Part shown: positions 37,059 to 44,963 of the stretch, in pieces
Position numbering within the stretch: position 1 is the stretch's first letter
Layout of the letters: each line of letters opens with the position of its first letter
Assembly (NCBI RefSeq): GCF_003386535.1
Contig: NZ_QTTN01000018.1
Location: 60,360 to 124,359, forward strand
Source: Paenibacillus taihuensis
Lineage (GTDB): Bacteria > Bacillota > Bacilli > Paenibacillales > Paenibacillaceae
Direction of reading: 5' to 3'
Length of the DNA stretch: 64,000 nucleotides
Notes under the pieces: generated by a model
Told to the model about the DNA's origin: nothing
The model's input: the letters and a program-made list of their open reading frames with translations, nothing else
Databases searched by the model: none
Program-made: the position numbers and the translations under genes

Positions 37059-37525
37059 TTGTTTTTAACCCGCATATCTGTAAGCTCTACTTTTTGAGGA
37101 GCAGGCGTAACACAACAAACATCTTGTTGAACGTTTGCGTGATCCTCAGCTGCTTCGAATTCACTATCCTCTTTGGTATAGAATACTTCCCACGGATTAC
37201 CTTCGGGATCCGATACCCAAATTTTATCCTGAACCGCATAACAGCACGTAGTATTCATTTCATCGAACGAAACCAGACCCGCCTCTTGCAAACGTGCTTT
37301 TGTCGCTAGCACTTCTTTCGTGTTTTGTACTTGAAAGCCGAAATGATTTAAAACGCCACGATTGTCATATGGACGTACGTTCAATGAAAAATGTAATGCT
37401 GGATTATCAAGTTCGAACTTAGCGTAGTTTTCCTTGACTTTGGTCGGTTCTGCGTTAAAAAGCTTTTTGTAAAACTCGAGCGATTGTTCCAACTTCCTAA
37501 CGTTAATGGCTACGTGCATTTTCAT
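37049..37525 (-). CDS. arsI: ArsI-type C-As lyase (VOC metalloenzyme)
   Basis: A 158-residue glyoxalase/VOC protein. The conserved ArsI features are the N-terminal His (MKMHVAINV), the second His in GVLNHFGFQV, the vicinal cysteine pair in MNTTCCYAVQDKIWV that binds the trivalent arsenical, and the Glu in PWEVFYTKEDSE. ArsI breaks the carbon-arsenic bond of methylarsenite. The C-terminus has further Cys pairs. ATG 37525 has GAAGGAG upstream. A palindrome ATCAA-N6-TTGAT separates it from arsR. Confidence 0.9.
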   Translation of the reverse strand: MKMHVAINVRKLEQSLEFYKKLFNAEPTKVKENYAKFELDNPALHFSLNVRPYDNRGVLNHFGFQVQNTKEVLATKARLQEAGLVSFDEMNTTCCYAVQDKIWVSDPEGNPWEVFYTKEDSEFEAAEDHANVQQDVCCVTPAPQKVELTDMRVKNKCC

Positions 37526-37541
37526 ACGTAAACACTCCTTC

Positions 37542-37557
37542 ATCAATTTTTTTTGAT
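37542..37557. promoter_or_regulatory. ATCAA-N6-TTGAT operator, copy 1
   Basis: ATCAATTTTTTTTGAT between arsR (37,574) and arsI. It is one of six copies of the same palindrome in the two ars clusters. Confidence 0.6.
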
Positions 37558-37573
37558 TATTTAAATAAAAAAA

Positions 37574-37927
37574 TTAGCAACAGCCTGACGAATTGATATT
37601 GGGTCTAAAAATACAGCACAACTGCTCGGAAAGCAACGATCCAATTTCATCCGAATTGAGTTCGTAATAACTCCAGGTGCCTTTGGTCTCTTTTTTAATT
37701 ATGTTGGCATCCAGTAAGATCTTGAGATGGTATGAGAGCTTGGATTGGGGCATATCGACGATTTCGGTTAGATCACAAACACATGTATTTCCACGTTGAC
37801 AAAGCTCATACATAATTTGTAGACGCTTTTGGTCCGCCAACGCTTTAAATTTCTGTTCATATTCTTCAAATGACACAACCGAAGCTGTTGCAATGTTAAC
37901 CGGGATTTCTTTCTTCACCTTGATCAC
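37574..37927 (-). CDS. ArsR family repressor, second type
   Basis: A 117-residue repressor: YEQKFKALADQKRLQIMYEL, metal site GNTCVCDLTEIVDMPQ, recognition helix QSKLSYHLKILLDANIIKKE and wing TKGTWSYYEL. It has extra C-terminal cysteines (EQLCCIF and SSGCC) that may add metal ligands. It differs from the arsB-linked ArsR but is a close relative of the one at 48,337-48,684. It probably binds the ATCAA-N6-TTGAT sites. Confidence 0.92.
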   Translation of the reverse strand: MIKVKKEIPVNIATASVVSFEEYEQKFKALADQKRLQIMYELCQRGNTCVCDLTEIVDMPQSKLSYHLKILLDANIIKKETKGTWSYYELNSDEIGSLLSEQLCCIFRPNINSSGCC

Positions 37928-37932
37928 CTACT

Positions 37933-38142
37933 TTATAAAGTAACGACGCAGCAACCACAGCACACCTCGTTTGCTGCTTCTGAAACGACAGCTTTCTTCC
38001 GAGTCCAACTTCCGGTGAGTTGCTGTATAATACCTATCTTGTTGATTGGTTCAATCCACATCCACGTTGTGCGTGACTTTTGGTCAAGTTCAATTTGATG
38101 TTGTTTAGCCAACTTTTCAAAAACATATGGATTCATGTACAT
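37933..38142 (-). CDS. Small Cys-rich protein, unknown
   Basis: A 69-residue protein with an N-terminal conserved-looking part (NPYVFEKLAKQHQIELDQKS, RTTWMWIEPINKIGIIQQLT) and a C-terminal cysteine cluster, NEVCCGCCVV. The cluster suggests metal or arsenite binding. It precedes arsR by five bases behind two ATCAA-N6-TTGAT palindromes, and GGAGG lies before the start. No family recognised. Confidence 0.65.
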   Translation of the reverse strand: MYMNPYVFEKLAKQHQIELDQKSRTTWMWIEPINKIGIIQQLTGSWTRKKAVVSEAANEVCCGCCVVTL

Positions 38143-38163
38143 TATAAACTACCTCCATATATT

Positions 38164-38181
38164 AATCAATTTTTCTTGATT
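38164..38181. promoter_or_regulatory. ATCAA-N6-TTGAT operator, copy 2
   Basis: AATCAATTTTTCTTGATT, 22 bp before the start of the small Cys-rich gene; a perfect 6-bp inverted repeat. Confidence 0.65.
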
Positions 38182-38231
38182 TAATTCCTTGATTCAAATT
38201 TACCATGGTAATATCTGCAGGTCAAGTGTTA

Positions 38232-38249
38232 AATCAAAATTTATTGATC
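38232..38249. promoter_or_regulatory. ATCAA-N6-TTGAT operator, copy 3
   Basis: AATCAAAATTTATTGATC, 68 bp upstream of copy 2 in the same promoter region. Two sites in one promoter suggest cooperative repression. Confidence 0.6.
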
Positions 38250-38466
38250 CAACGATGAAAAGCCTTGGGCTATGAGCACAGGTTTTTACTCATGCGATTT
38301 GTGGTTGTGTCACAAATGAGTGCTCGGCTTGGGAATTACATCACTATATTATTTAAGAAATGGCACACCTGCTTAATGGATCGTGAAATAATTGTCTTGG
38401 TCCATTTGGTTGTTATCCATTGGTTATCTTAACTTACATTGATTATCATCATAGAGTTCAACAACA

Positions 38467-38495
38467 AAAAAGTCCGTAATCACATCACGGACTTT
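38467..38495. terminator. Bidirectional-looking terminator hairpin
   Basis: AAAAGTCCGT pairs with ACGGACTTTT, with an A run on one side and a T run on the other. It lies in the spacer between the left ars cluster and the Tn7-like element. Confidence 0.7.
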
Positions 38496-38569
38496 TAACA
38501 ATGCTTTATTCTGTTTAATACTATAATGTTGCTTAATAGTTTAATTAACTTTCTGTTATGAATCCAATC

Positions 38570-38764
38570 TGTTTATCCGCGGACTTCAAGTCCCTCAAGT
38601 TTCCGTCGACCCCAGGCGGAGACCGAGCGGCGTATCCCACTATGTGTTAGCCCCTAGTCTAGTCACATGGGCGATGCTAGGTAGGAGCACGCTAACAGGT
38701 TATTAAGCTGCTAAAGCGTAAGTTTGTTGTTGTTTGCCATTTAATTGGCTTTAGCGTTGCCGCG
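38570..38764. other. Structured non-coding stretch beside the transposon end
   Basis: A GC-richer island in AT-rich surroundings, with no coding frame. TGTTAGC (38,645-38,651 region) pairs with GCTAACA near 38,698, with an inner CCTAG/CTAGG stem; further on CTAAAGC and GCTTTAG form another pair. It may be an attachment region, a fragment of a structured RNA gene, or part of the transposon end. Not identified. Confidence 0.35.
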
Positions 38765-38944
38765 GCGGCAAACTTATGGTTCAAAGCAAAAACCACTATG
38801 ATTTGAACCATAAGTTTGCCGCATTTTAAACCAAATCTTTGCCGAAAAACATATGCTTTGCTTTCTTTCTGCCCACGTTTTGCACCCGATTTAAACCAAG
38901 CATTTGCCGAAAAAAGTTTTTTAAACCAATCGCTTGCCGAAAAA
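38765..38944. repeat. TnsB-type binding site array at a Tn7-like transposon end
   Basis: Four direct copies of a 19-24 bp motif, consensus TTAAACCAA-N4-TTGCCGAAAAA: 38,803-38,821 (diverged, TTGAACCATAAGTTTGCCG), 38,826-38,849, 38,891-38,914 and 38,921-38,944. A fifth copy at 38,765-38,785 is a perfect 21-bp inverted match to the first (38,802-38,822), with 16 bp between. Repeated sites of this kind are what TnsB binds at Tn7-family ends. The array lies 114 bp from the last gene of the tns cluster. No terminal TGT/ACA could be fixed with certainty. Confidence 0.7.
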
Positions 38945-39057
38945 AGTTTTTTCATTTGAATTGTATCTGCTAATAATAAAGGAGAAACAGAAAGGAGCCT
39001 CTCCGATTTCGGATTAGCCCCTTAGCATCATACCGTGAAATATAATTGTAGTGCCGA

Positions 39058-40428
39058 TTATCTAGGTTGAATTCCAAACTCAATAAAGACTTCCTTTCTA
39101 AGTTCATTAAACTTAGAATTCATGAACAACCCCCTCTGGCCCAACCTGTCTTCCAACCTTCTTTTTGAGGGATAGTAACCTTCCTTATAACATTCAATAA
39201 TCTCTTGTCTAACCTTCGATCTTAAGCTGATATTGTTTTCTACACTCTGTTTAGCTCTAAACTCCTTATGCCGCTCCCCAATTATTTTACACTCTACCGG
39301 AAAAAAACCACGTAATGATTCATTACTTTTATAACCAAGTTCCTTTGCGATATCTCCTAGTTTAGGCGGCGGATAATCATTCCTTGAAATAATTTTCTGA
39401 AGAAACTCACCTCTGGCAGCTATTGTTGTTTTTATTGTTGTATCGCGTTTGCCACCACGCACACTTTCAGGAGCTTGCTTAACATTCGAAATAACTAGTT
39501 TAGACATATCTGAGAATAATAGATGTTCGACTGATATACCGACGCAATATGATAAAAGTAATAATGATTCTAATGCAATACCATGTGCGCCTCTCATCCA
39601 TTCAAATAGTGTACATCGGTTGTAACCCATAATATCTGCAAGCTGTTTTTTACTAATTTTGCTTTTCCTTAATTGTTGAAAGATTAATCCTATTTGTTCA
39701 ACTATTCTTATACTGTCTAAGTTTTCATTAATAAATGTTTGATTACATAATAAAAAATCTAAGTTTTCTTGAACCCAATGCTGCCAATTAATATCCGTTG
39801 AGTTAATAGGAGTTGATTCTTCTCCTAACCATCGAAAGCAATTGTCGCAGTATCCTACTCTTGAAGAGGTATTTAGATACTTTAACTCTGTCTTGCAATG
39901 CAAACATTCGGTACATAAATAACAGTTATGTATTAAGCATGTCGTTACACAACTCAAACTCCAAATTAATTTCTCGTATATAGGATTCCCTAACTCCTCG
40001 GCTTCATAAAAACAAACTGGGCACCAACTTCTACTCGTTCTAATACTACTTTGCTTTAGTAAAATTGAAATCCCTATAAGTGTTAAATCATAAAACCCAT
40101 TACCAAATGTTAAGTCATGCATAGCATTAATTACGCTGCGACCCAACAGTGTATTTTCATTAATCGAGAATGACCTATTTATAAGACGATAATACGTATT
40201 TACCTCTTTAGTCAGAGAGGCTTCTACATCATTAAGAATGTAAGGTAACAATTGAGATTTAATAAATGTACCGGTTGTAATGCTATGTTCCATTGCAGTC
40301 CGATTTATAAGGCTCGTTAAACTCTCAATAGCAAGTGTGTCTCTCCCAATCGCCTCAACAAGTATTATCTTACTCCTTAAAGGAATCTCCAGTGATGTAA
40401 CGTCTAAAACCTCAAAACTTTTTCTCAA
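39058..40428 (-). CDS. TniQ/TnsD target-selection protein 1 (with HTH)
   Basis: A 456-residue TniQ-family protein. The N-terminal TniQ part reads GRDTLAIESLTSLINRTAME; a zinc region follows (SWCPVCFYE, CLIHNCYLCTECLHCKTEL, GYCDNCFRWLG). Near residue 270 lies an XRE-like helix-turn-helix (KISKKQLADIMGYNRCTLFE), and the C-terminus has a SKRRLEDRLGQRG segment. TTG 40428 is preferred because GGGAGG lies eight bases upstream. TniQ/TnsD proteins pick the target site and recruit TnsC. It is the last gene of the tns cluster and differs clearly from the second TniQ at 44,964-46,286. Confidence 0.8.
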   Translation of the reverse strand: MRKSFEVLDVTSLEIPLRSKIILVEAIGRDTLAIESLTSLINRTAMEHSITTGTFIKSQLLPYILNDVEASLTKEVNTYYRLINRSFSINENTLLGRSVINAMHDLTFGNGFYDLTLIGISILLKQSSIRTSRSWCPVCFYEAEELGNPIYEKLIWSLSCVTTCLIHNCYLCTECLHCKTELKYLNTSSRVGYCDNCFRWLGEESTPINSTDINWQHWVQENLDFLLCNQTFINENLDSIRIVEQIGLIFQQLRKSKISKKQLADIMGYNRCTLFEWMRGAHGIALESLLLLSYCVGISVEHLLFSDMSKLVISNVKQAPESVRGGKRDTTIKTTIAARGEFLQKIISRNDYPPPKLGDIAKELGYKSNESLRGFFPVECKIIGERHKEFRAKQSVENNISLRSKVRQEIIECYKEGYYPSKRRLEDRLGQRGLFMNSKFNELRKEVFIEFGIQPR

Positions 40429-40554
40429 ATTAGCAGCCTCCCAAACCATAAGGCCATTTCAATCTGATATTGCAAGCCATTATGTGCAGCGGATAGAACC
40501 TTCCGGTAGGAAAACAAGTGTATGGCATAACTTATCTAGCCGCTGCATGTAATT

Positions 40555-41796
40555 TCACCCTACCTCCTCGACACTCTTCGTTTCAACTTCTTCGCTCTTG
40601 CCACCCACTTTATCTCGTTTTGGATTACGAGTTCCTGGCCTTCTATTTTTACCACGTGGTTTATTAGTCTGTTTCTCGTTCTGTTTCTGCGGTTCTTCTT
40701 TCTTTATTTTCTCTTCTTCCGTATCTTCCACTGGTTTCCCATTGGCCATAAGCAAACTGTAGAGGAAATTTTTCTTTTCTTCGCTATCCTCAAGTTTCAT
40801 TTCTCCTTCGCGCGCCTCACGGATTATTTTGATACACTGATCAAGTGATAATGAGTACTCTTGAAAATCATCAATTAGTAAACTCTTATTACCCTTTTGC
40901 AGCTTCATATCAAGGGTTTTGACCAGCCAATCCTTTAGAATACCGATGCAGCCAATTGACCTCTCATAAAAATAGTCCGCGTAATTAACAAGATCCGGCG
41001 TAACCTCTAAGGGCATATTTTTCTGAAACATAAAGAGAACATTTTCAAATTTCTCCATATCCCCTTTTTTCTCAATCTTATATCTTTCGAAGTGTACATC
41101 ATCACTTCGCCTTGCTAATTGACCACTTAGATTTGTGAATTGTAGCAACTCATAAGTTCCAATCAGTAAAATTGGCGTTCTGGATAAAGAAGCTAACGAT
41201 TTTATAGAATCCATCTGGCTCCTTAATTTCCTGCCACTAGCCATCTTCATCATATGCTGACCCTCATCAATGATTAGTGTAACAAGTCGTCGATTTCTAA
41301 GCGCCTTTTCTAATGCATTTCGTAATTTTCTATTTGGATCACTAAAATTTGATTCAAACTCAGCATTATTAAACAAATCATCATAGTCCACTTTATAATC
41401 TATTGCTATTTCCTTTAACTCTTCCAACAAGCGTATATAGAAATCCTTCCAATCAAAACTCCCTGTATCTGAAGATGGAGCCTCTAAAGCAGCAAACGGG
41501 ATTCTCCCCTTATCTTTCTCAAGTACGGAAAACATTCTTTGAACAATGTCTCGCTGCAGTTTTTTAAAAATGGTGGTTTTACCCACACCACTAGGACCAT
41601 ATAAGAAATGAATGTTTTGGCTTGAGTTACTGAATATATTATCCAACGTCTTTTGATATGCTTCCATCAGCAATGGATGCCCTACTGTATAATTTTTGAA
41701 GTATGTTATTTTAGCCTCATTTGACTCTTCGAGAAGACTAACAGGAAAACTTTTTATTTCCTCACTGGTATCCTCAGATATCAATTTATCAGGCAT
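40555..41796 (-). CDS. tnsC: TnsC-type AAA+ transposition regulator
   Basis: A 413-residue AAA+ ATPase. Walker A is LYGPSGVGKTTIFKKL (near residue 67), Walker B is LVTLIIDEGQHMM (near 165), followed by sensor sequence TPILLIGTYELLQF. The C-terminal 80 residues are Lys/Glu-rich and low in complexity. ATG 41796 has GGGGAG upstream and starts one base after the TnsAB stop. TnsC bridges target-selection proteins and the transposase, and controls its activity in an ATP-dependent way. Confidence 0.88.
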   Translation of the reverse strand: MPDKLISEDTSEEIKSFPVSLLEESNEAKITYFKNYTVGHPLLMEAYQKTLDNIFSNSSQNIHFLYGPSGVGKTTIFKKLQRDIVQRMFSVLEKDKGRIPFAALEAPSSDTGSFDWKDFYIRLLEELKEIAIDYKVDYDDLFNNAEFESNFSDPNRKLRNALEKALRNRRLVTLIIDEGQHMMKMASGRKLRSQMDSIKSLASLSRTPILLIGTYELLQFTNLSGQLARRSDDVHFERYKIEKKGDMEKFENVLFMFQKNMPLEVTPDLVNYADYFYERSIGCIGILKDWLVKTLDMKLQKGNKSLLIDDFQEYSLSLDQCIKIIREAREGEMKLEDSEEKKNFLYSLLMANGKPVEDTEEEKIKKEEPQKQNEKQTNKPRGKNRRPGTRNPKRDKVGGKSEEVETKSVEEVG

Positions 41797-41797
41797 T

Positions 41798-44518
41798 TTA
41801 AAACTCCCCAAAATTAGAGTATTTATTCATTTGTTTATGATCTGATTTTGTTGATTTATTTTTCGACTCTTCGACAGGGTTAGAATAAACAGTAAAAGTA
41901 TCTCGTTTATTTGATTCCTTTTCTTTATTATTTCGAGCAGCTTGATTACTGCCTGCCTTACCACCATCAATAACTGTAAATGTACTTCTTACTTCACTAT
42001 CTCGAAGCTGTTGTAACATTAAAACTTCTTGGGATTCAGCAGATCTTAAGAACTTAGCAACTTTGGAAGCTGTCACACTTACTTCTTCACCCCGTAGTCT
42101 CATTCTCCGCCTTAGCTCTTCAAATGCTTGCTGAACTTCTTTTTCAGATCGATCAACAAAAATAGCATAATGTTCGGAATTCATATATATCCAAGTGTTA
42201 CGAATATACGCATATGCAACCCCCATGTTGAATGGGTCAAATCTTACGGGTATCTGTTTACCTGCAAACTCAGGATCAAGTAAGCTTTCGGACCAATAGA
42301 AGATATGATTAATTTTAATTCCGTTACTTGGATCTAACTTTGCGGTACCTTTTTTTGTGGTAGGGAAAGTAAGCATTATAAAAGTCTCATCGTAGGTTGT
42401 ATAAGTTGATGTTCGTTTTCCCGAATTTGCAATTCCGGTCATGAACTCGTCTCTCGGAGTTCTTCCTAAAGCGGGATGTTCAATCGTATCGTATATCTCA
42501 TATGCCCACGCTTTTAATAAGTCAAGAAACTTACCGAATGGCCAGATTGCATTATTCTTGGGATTCACCTCTGCTGTGACTTGTCGAACATTCTTCATTA
42601 GCTGCGTATTCCCGAGTAAGTTGTTTATGAACATTGTGTTTGTAGTGCCAAATAAACGCTCTATCACAGCACCGTGCTTGGGCTTTCCTTCTCGCAGCAG
42701 TTTCCCTCTCTTATAGAAAGCAAGCAGAGTTTCAAAGTATGTGCTGCTGAATTCCTTTCCACCATCTACCACAATAGTTTTTGGCAACCTAGAGTGTCTT
42801 CTTACACATTCTCTTAGCACCATCATATTGGATCGATATCCCGGTTCATCAAAAGTTAAATAAAGAGCAAGGATTCTACGGGTGAATGCATCCACTAGAA
42901 AAGTAACCCACGGATGCCCAAGGTTCTTTTTTGTTTTTGAACAGATCAGTTCTATATCTAGTCGCGTATGATCCAAATGACAAATTTCAAACGGATACTC
43001 ACCATGCCTTGGAGTGGTGAGTTCCAATTCTAAATACCTTGGTGCTTCTTGATATGCTGCTTTTTTACCGGCCTTCTTAAGAGTTGCTTCGTAACCTGGG
43101 CGTTTATCGATTCGTGCTAAAAATGTTGTAAAACTAGGTCTAACCCATCCTTTGTCTTGGCACTCATCAATAAGCATTCGAAATACACTAGAAGCATTAC
43201 GATTAATAATCGTTTCTAGATGCTCAGAAATATAAGTATCCATGAGTTCTACCACTTTTACCGGGAATCTTGACTTTTTATTTCCAGGAGTTCCGTTACG
43301 CAGTAAACCAATATAGCCATAACCATATAATTGTTCTGCCGCTTTATACTTTGAAACCCAGTCACGCAATGTTCGTTCCGAGACATTAATGTCATGAGGT
43401 GAACATCCCTGCAGTAAAGGTTCAATTTTACGATATCGCTCGTTTGCCATTGCTAAATCATTTTCGGAAGCACCTCTAAGTCTTTCCAATGCCTCAGAGT
43501 TCTTCTCAGAACCCGACCGTTCAACTCCTGTAATCTTTCCTTTTTCTATTAAAAATTGAAAACTATCGTGAGGTAACTCAACTTCTTTTTGACTATCTTG
43601 TGATAGCAGTGAGATTAGAGTTTCTCCCACATTTAGGATAACAAAAGCTCTACCATCCCATTGAATCAAACTGCCTAAAGATACATCCAAAATACTTTTT
43701 TGAAGTCCGCTGGTGCTTCGATCTGCATCTAAATATGAATAAGCAAGTGCCATCTCTTTATTGGGATATACTCGTGCTCTATCCGTTTCAGTGATTCGAG
43801 TCTTATACAAATCAAAATAAATTTGGTCACTTACGATCAACGTATAGATATCATCAGAAGTATAACCAACCTGTTCTTCCAAAAGTTCCTTTATACAAAT
43901 CCCTGGATGATCCGTTACTTTGCGTAAAATAGCCTCATTAGCATTTTCATCGATTGTGAGATTCTCTGAATGCAAATAATCCTCAAGAAAGCGTATGTTG
44001 CTTAAGTAAACCCAATTAAGGTCCCTTGATGACCGGACTCTAAATCCCAACCCAAGTTTCTTGGCAGCCTCTTCGGCCGGTGGCATATACCACTCTCCAT
44101 CATCCGTACGTTTGAAGAGGTATGGTTTCTCTTCAGATAATTTAATCAATTCCTCTTCTGTCTTCCATTCTTCATATCCGATAAAATCTTCACTAATTTC
44201 AAAAAAGTCAGGATGGTACATTCGTCCGCTATTTTTCCCGTTTATCTGATAATTTATAGTAAACGGAGGAGGCTGATCGTAATACTCATATACATTTTTA
44301 TCATGTTCTTTTTCATAGATCCCCGCTAACTCTACACGATGACTCTCGAATTGAATGGTCACTCTCATCTTCTTGCTTGGGTAAAAACCAGGCGTGTTCC
44401 CTCTTCCGCTTCTAACTCTTCTTGACGGTTCCGAAGAACGGATGTTTTCAACCACCTTGCGTGTTTCAGAAGTAATTCCCTTTCTGATGAATAGGTTGAC
44501 TAGATTAGCCGGAAACAT
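41798..44518 (-). CDS. TnsA-TnsB fusion transposase
   Basis: A 906-residue protein joining two Tn7 transposase subunits. Residues about 50-180 are TnsA-like: SHRVELAGIYEKEHDK (Glu63), EYYDQPPPFTINYQ, MYHPDFFEIS (Asp104) and GYEEWKTEEEL (Glu117-x-Lys119), the nuclease triad that cuts the 5' strands, followed by a winged-helix region. From about residue 370 on it is TnsB: HTH segments, then the RNase H fold with DDE residues in ICHLDHTRLD (Asp516), TIVVDGGKEF (Asp585) and HGAVIERLFG (Glu620). All catalytic residues are present, so cut-and-paste transposition is expected. ATG 44518 has AAAGGGG upstream. Separate TnsA and TnsB are the rule in Tn7; fusions are known in some Tn7-like groups. Confidence 0.85.
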   Translation of the reverse strand: MFPANLVNLFIRKGITSETRKVVENIRSSEPSRRVRSGRGNTPGFYPSKKMRVTIQFESHRVELAGIYEKEHDKNVYEYYDQPPPFTINYQINGKNSGRMYHPDFFEISEDFIGYEEWKTEEELIKLSEEKPYLFKRTDDGEWYMPPAEEAAKKLGLGFRVRSSRDLNWVYLSNIRFLEDYLHSENLTIDENANEAILRKVTDHPGICIKELLEEQVGYTSDDIYTLIVSDQIYFDLYKTRITETDRARVYPNKEMALAYSYLDADRSTSGLQKSILDVSLGSLIQWDGRAFVILNVGETLISLLSQDSQKEVELPHDSFQFLIEKGKITGVERSGSEKNSEALERLRGASENDLAMANERYRKIEPLLQGCSPHDINVSERTLRDWVSKYKAAEQLYGYGYIGLLRNGTPGNKKSRFPVKVVELMDTYISEHLETIINRNASSVFRMLIDECQDKGWVRPSFTTFLARIDKRPGYEATLKKAGKKAAYQEAPRYLELELTTPRHGEYPFEICHLDHTRLDIELICSKTKKNLGHPWVTFLVDAFTRRILALYLTFDEPGYRSNMMVLRECVRRHSRLPKTIVVDGGKEFSSTYFETLLAFYKRGKLLREGKPKHGAVIERLFGTTNTMFINNLLGNTQLMKNVRQVTAEVNPKNNAIWPFGKFLDLLKAWAYEIYDTIEHPALGRTPRDEFMTGIANSGKRTSTYTTYDETFIMLTFPTTKKGTAKLDPSNGIKINHIFYWSESLLDPEFAGKQIPVRFDPFNMGVAYAYIRNTWIYMNSEHYAIFVDRSEKEVQQAFEELRRRMRLRGEEVSVTASKVAKFLRSAESQEVLMLQQLRDSEVRSTFTVIDGGKAGSNQAARNNKEKESNKRDTFTVYSNPVEESKNKSTKSDHKQMNKYSNFGEF

Positions 44519-44601
44519 CGAATTTCCCCTTTCTTTGCAGCCGACATTCGCCATTAGTATAACAAACATCATCAGACATAAATACTAAATATTCAGAAAT
44601 T

Positions 44602-44961
44602 TTAGACAAAATTACCTATGTTCTTTTCCTTCTCTTCCAGTTTCCATTCTAGTGTCTTTACATACTCAACGATTCTTTCCAGCGTTTCGACTCGTATCCC
44701 TGGGTATCGATGAGCCATCTTCAGTATCTGTTCAATGGCCTCAGCATTTATTGCACCAACTGGAACTTCACGTCTCTTTTGGTACTTCAACATTAACTTA
44801 TGGCAAGCTTCCCATATCTCCAACGTTTTATATAAGTAAGCAAGCCGAATGAAGTGGTCATATTCGCTCATGTAGGGAAATTCATGACTAAGTTCATTTC
44901 GCTTGATCCGATGCTGCTGCACTCTAATTATTTCTTCTACCTCTTTGATCATTTCATTCAT
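44602..44961 (-). CDS. Small helical protein in the tns cluster, unknown
   Basis: A 119-residue, charged, all-helical protein (NEMIKEVEEIIRVQQHRIKR, YDHFIRLAYLYKTLEIWEAC) with a predicted coiled coil at the C-terminus (LERIVEYVKTLEWKLEEKEK). AGGAGG lies six bases before the ATG, and the start is two bases after the stop of the second tniQ gene. It is probably an accessory factor of the transposon. No family recognised. Confidence 0.65.
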   Translation of the reverse strand: MNEMIKEVEEIIRVQQHRIKRNELSHEFPYMSEYDHFIRLAYLYKTLEIWEACHKLMLKYQKRREVPVGAINAEAIEQILKMAHRYPGIRVETLERIVEYVKTLEWKLEEKEKNIGNFV

Positions 44962-44963
44962 GG

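Noticed and set aside
38570..38700. tRNA, tmRNA, SRP RNA or integron attC site
   Set aside because: Weak partial resemblances were considered, but none of the conserved cores fits and the inverted core order is wrong for attC.
38692..38955. Minus-strand frame of 87 codons (starting MKKLFSASDW) at the transposon end
   Set aside because: It is made by the repeated TnsB-type sites themselves, whose spacing happens to keep one frame open; there is no ribosome site and no protein-like composition.
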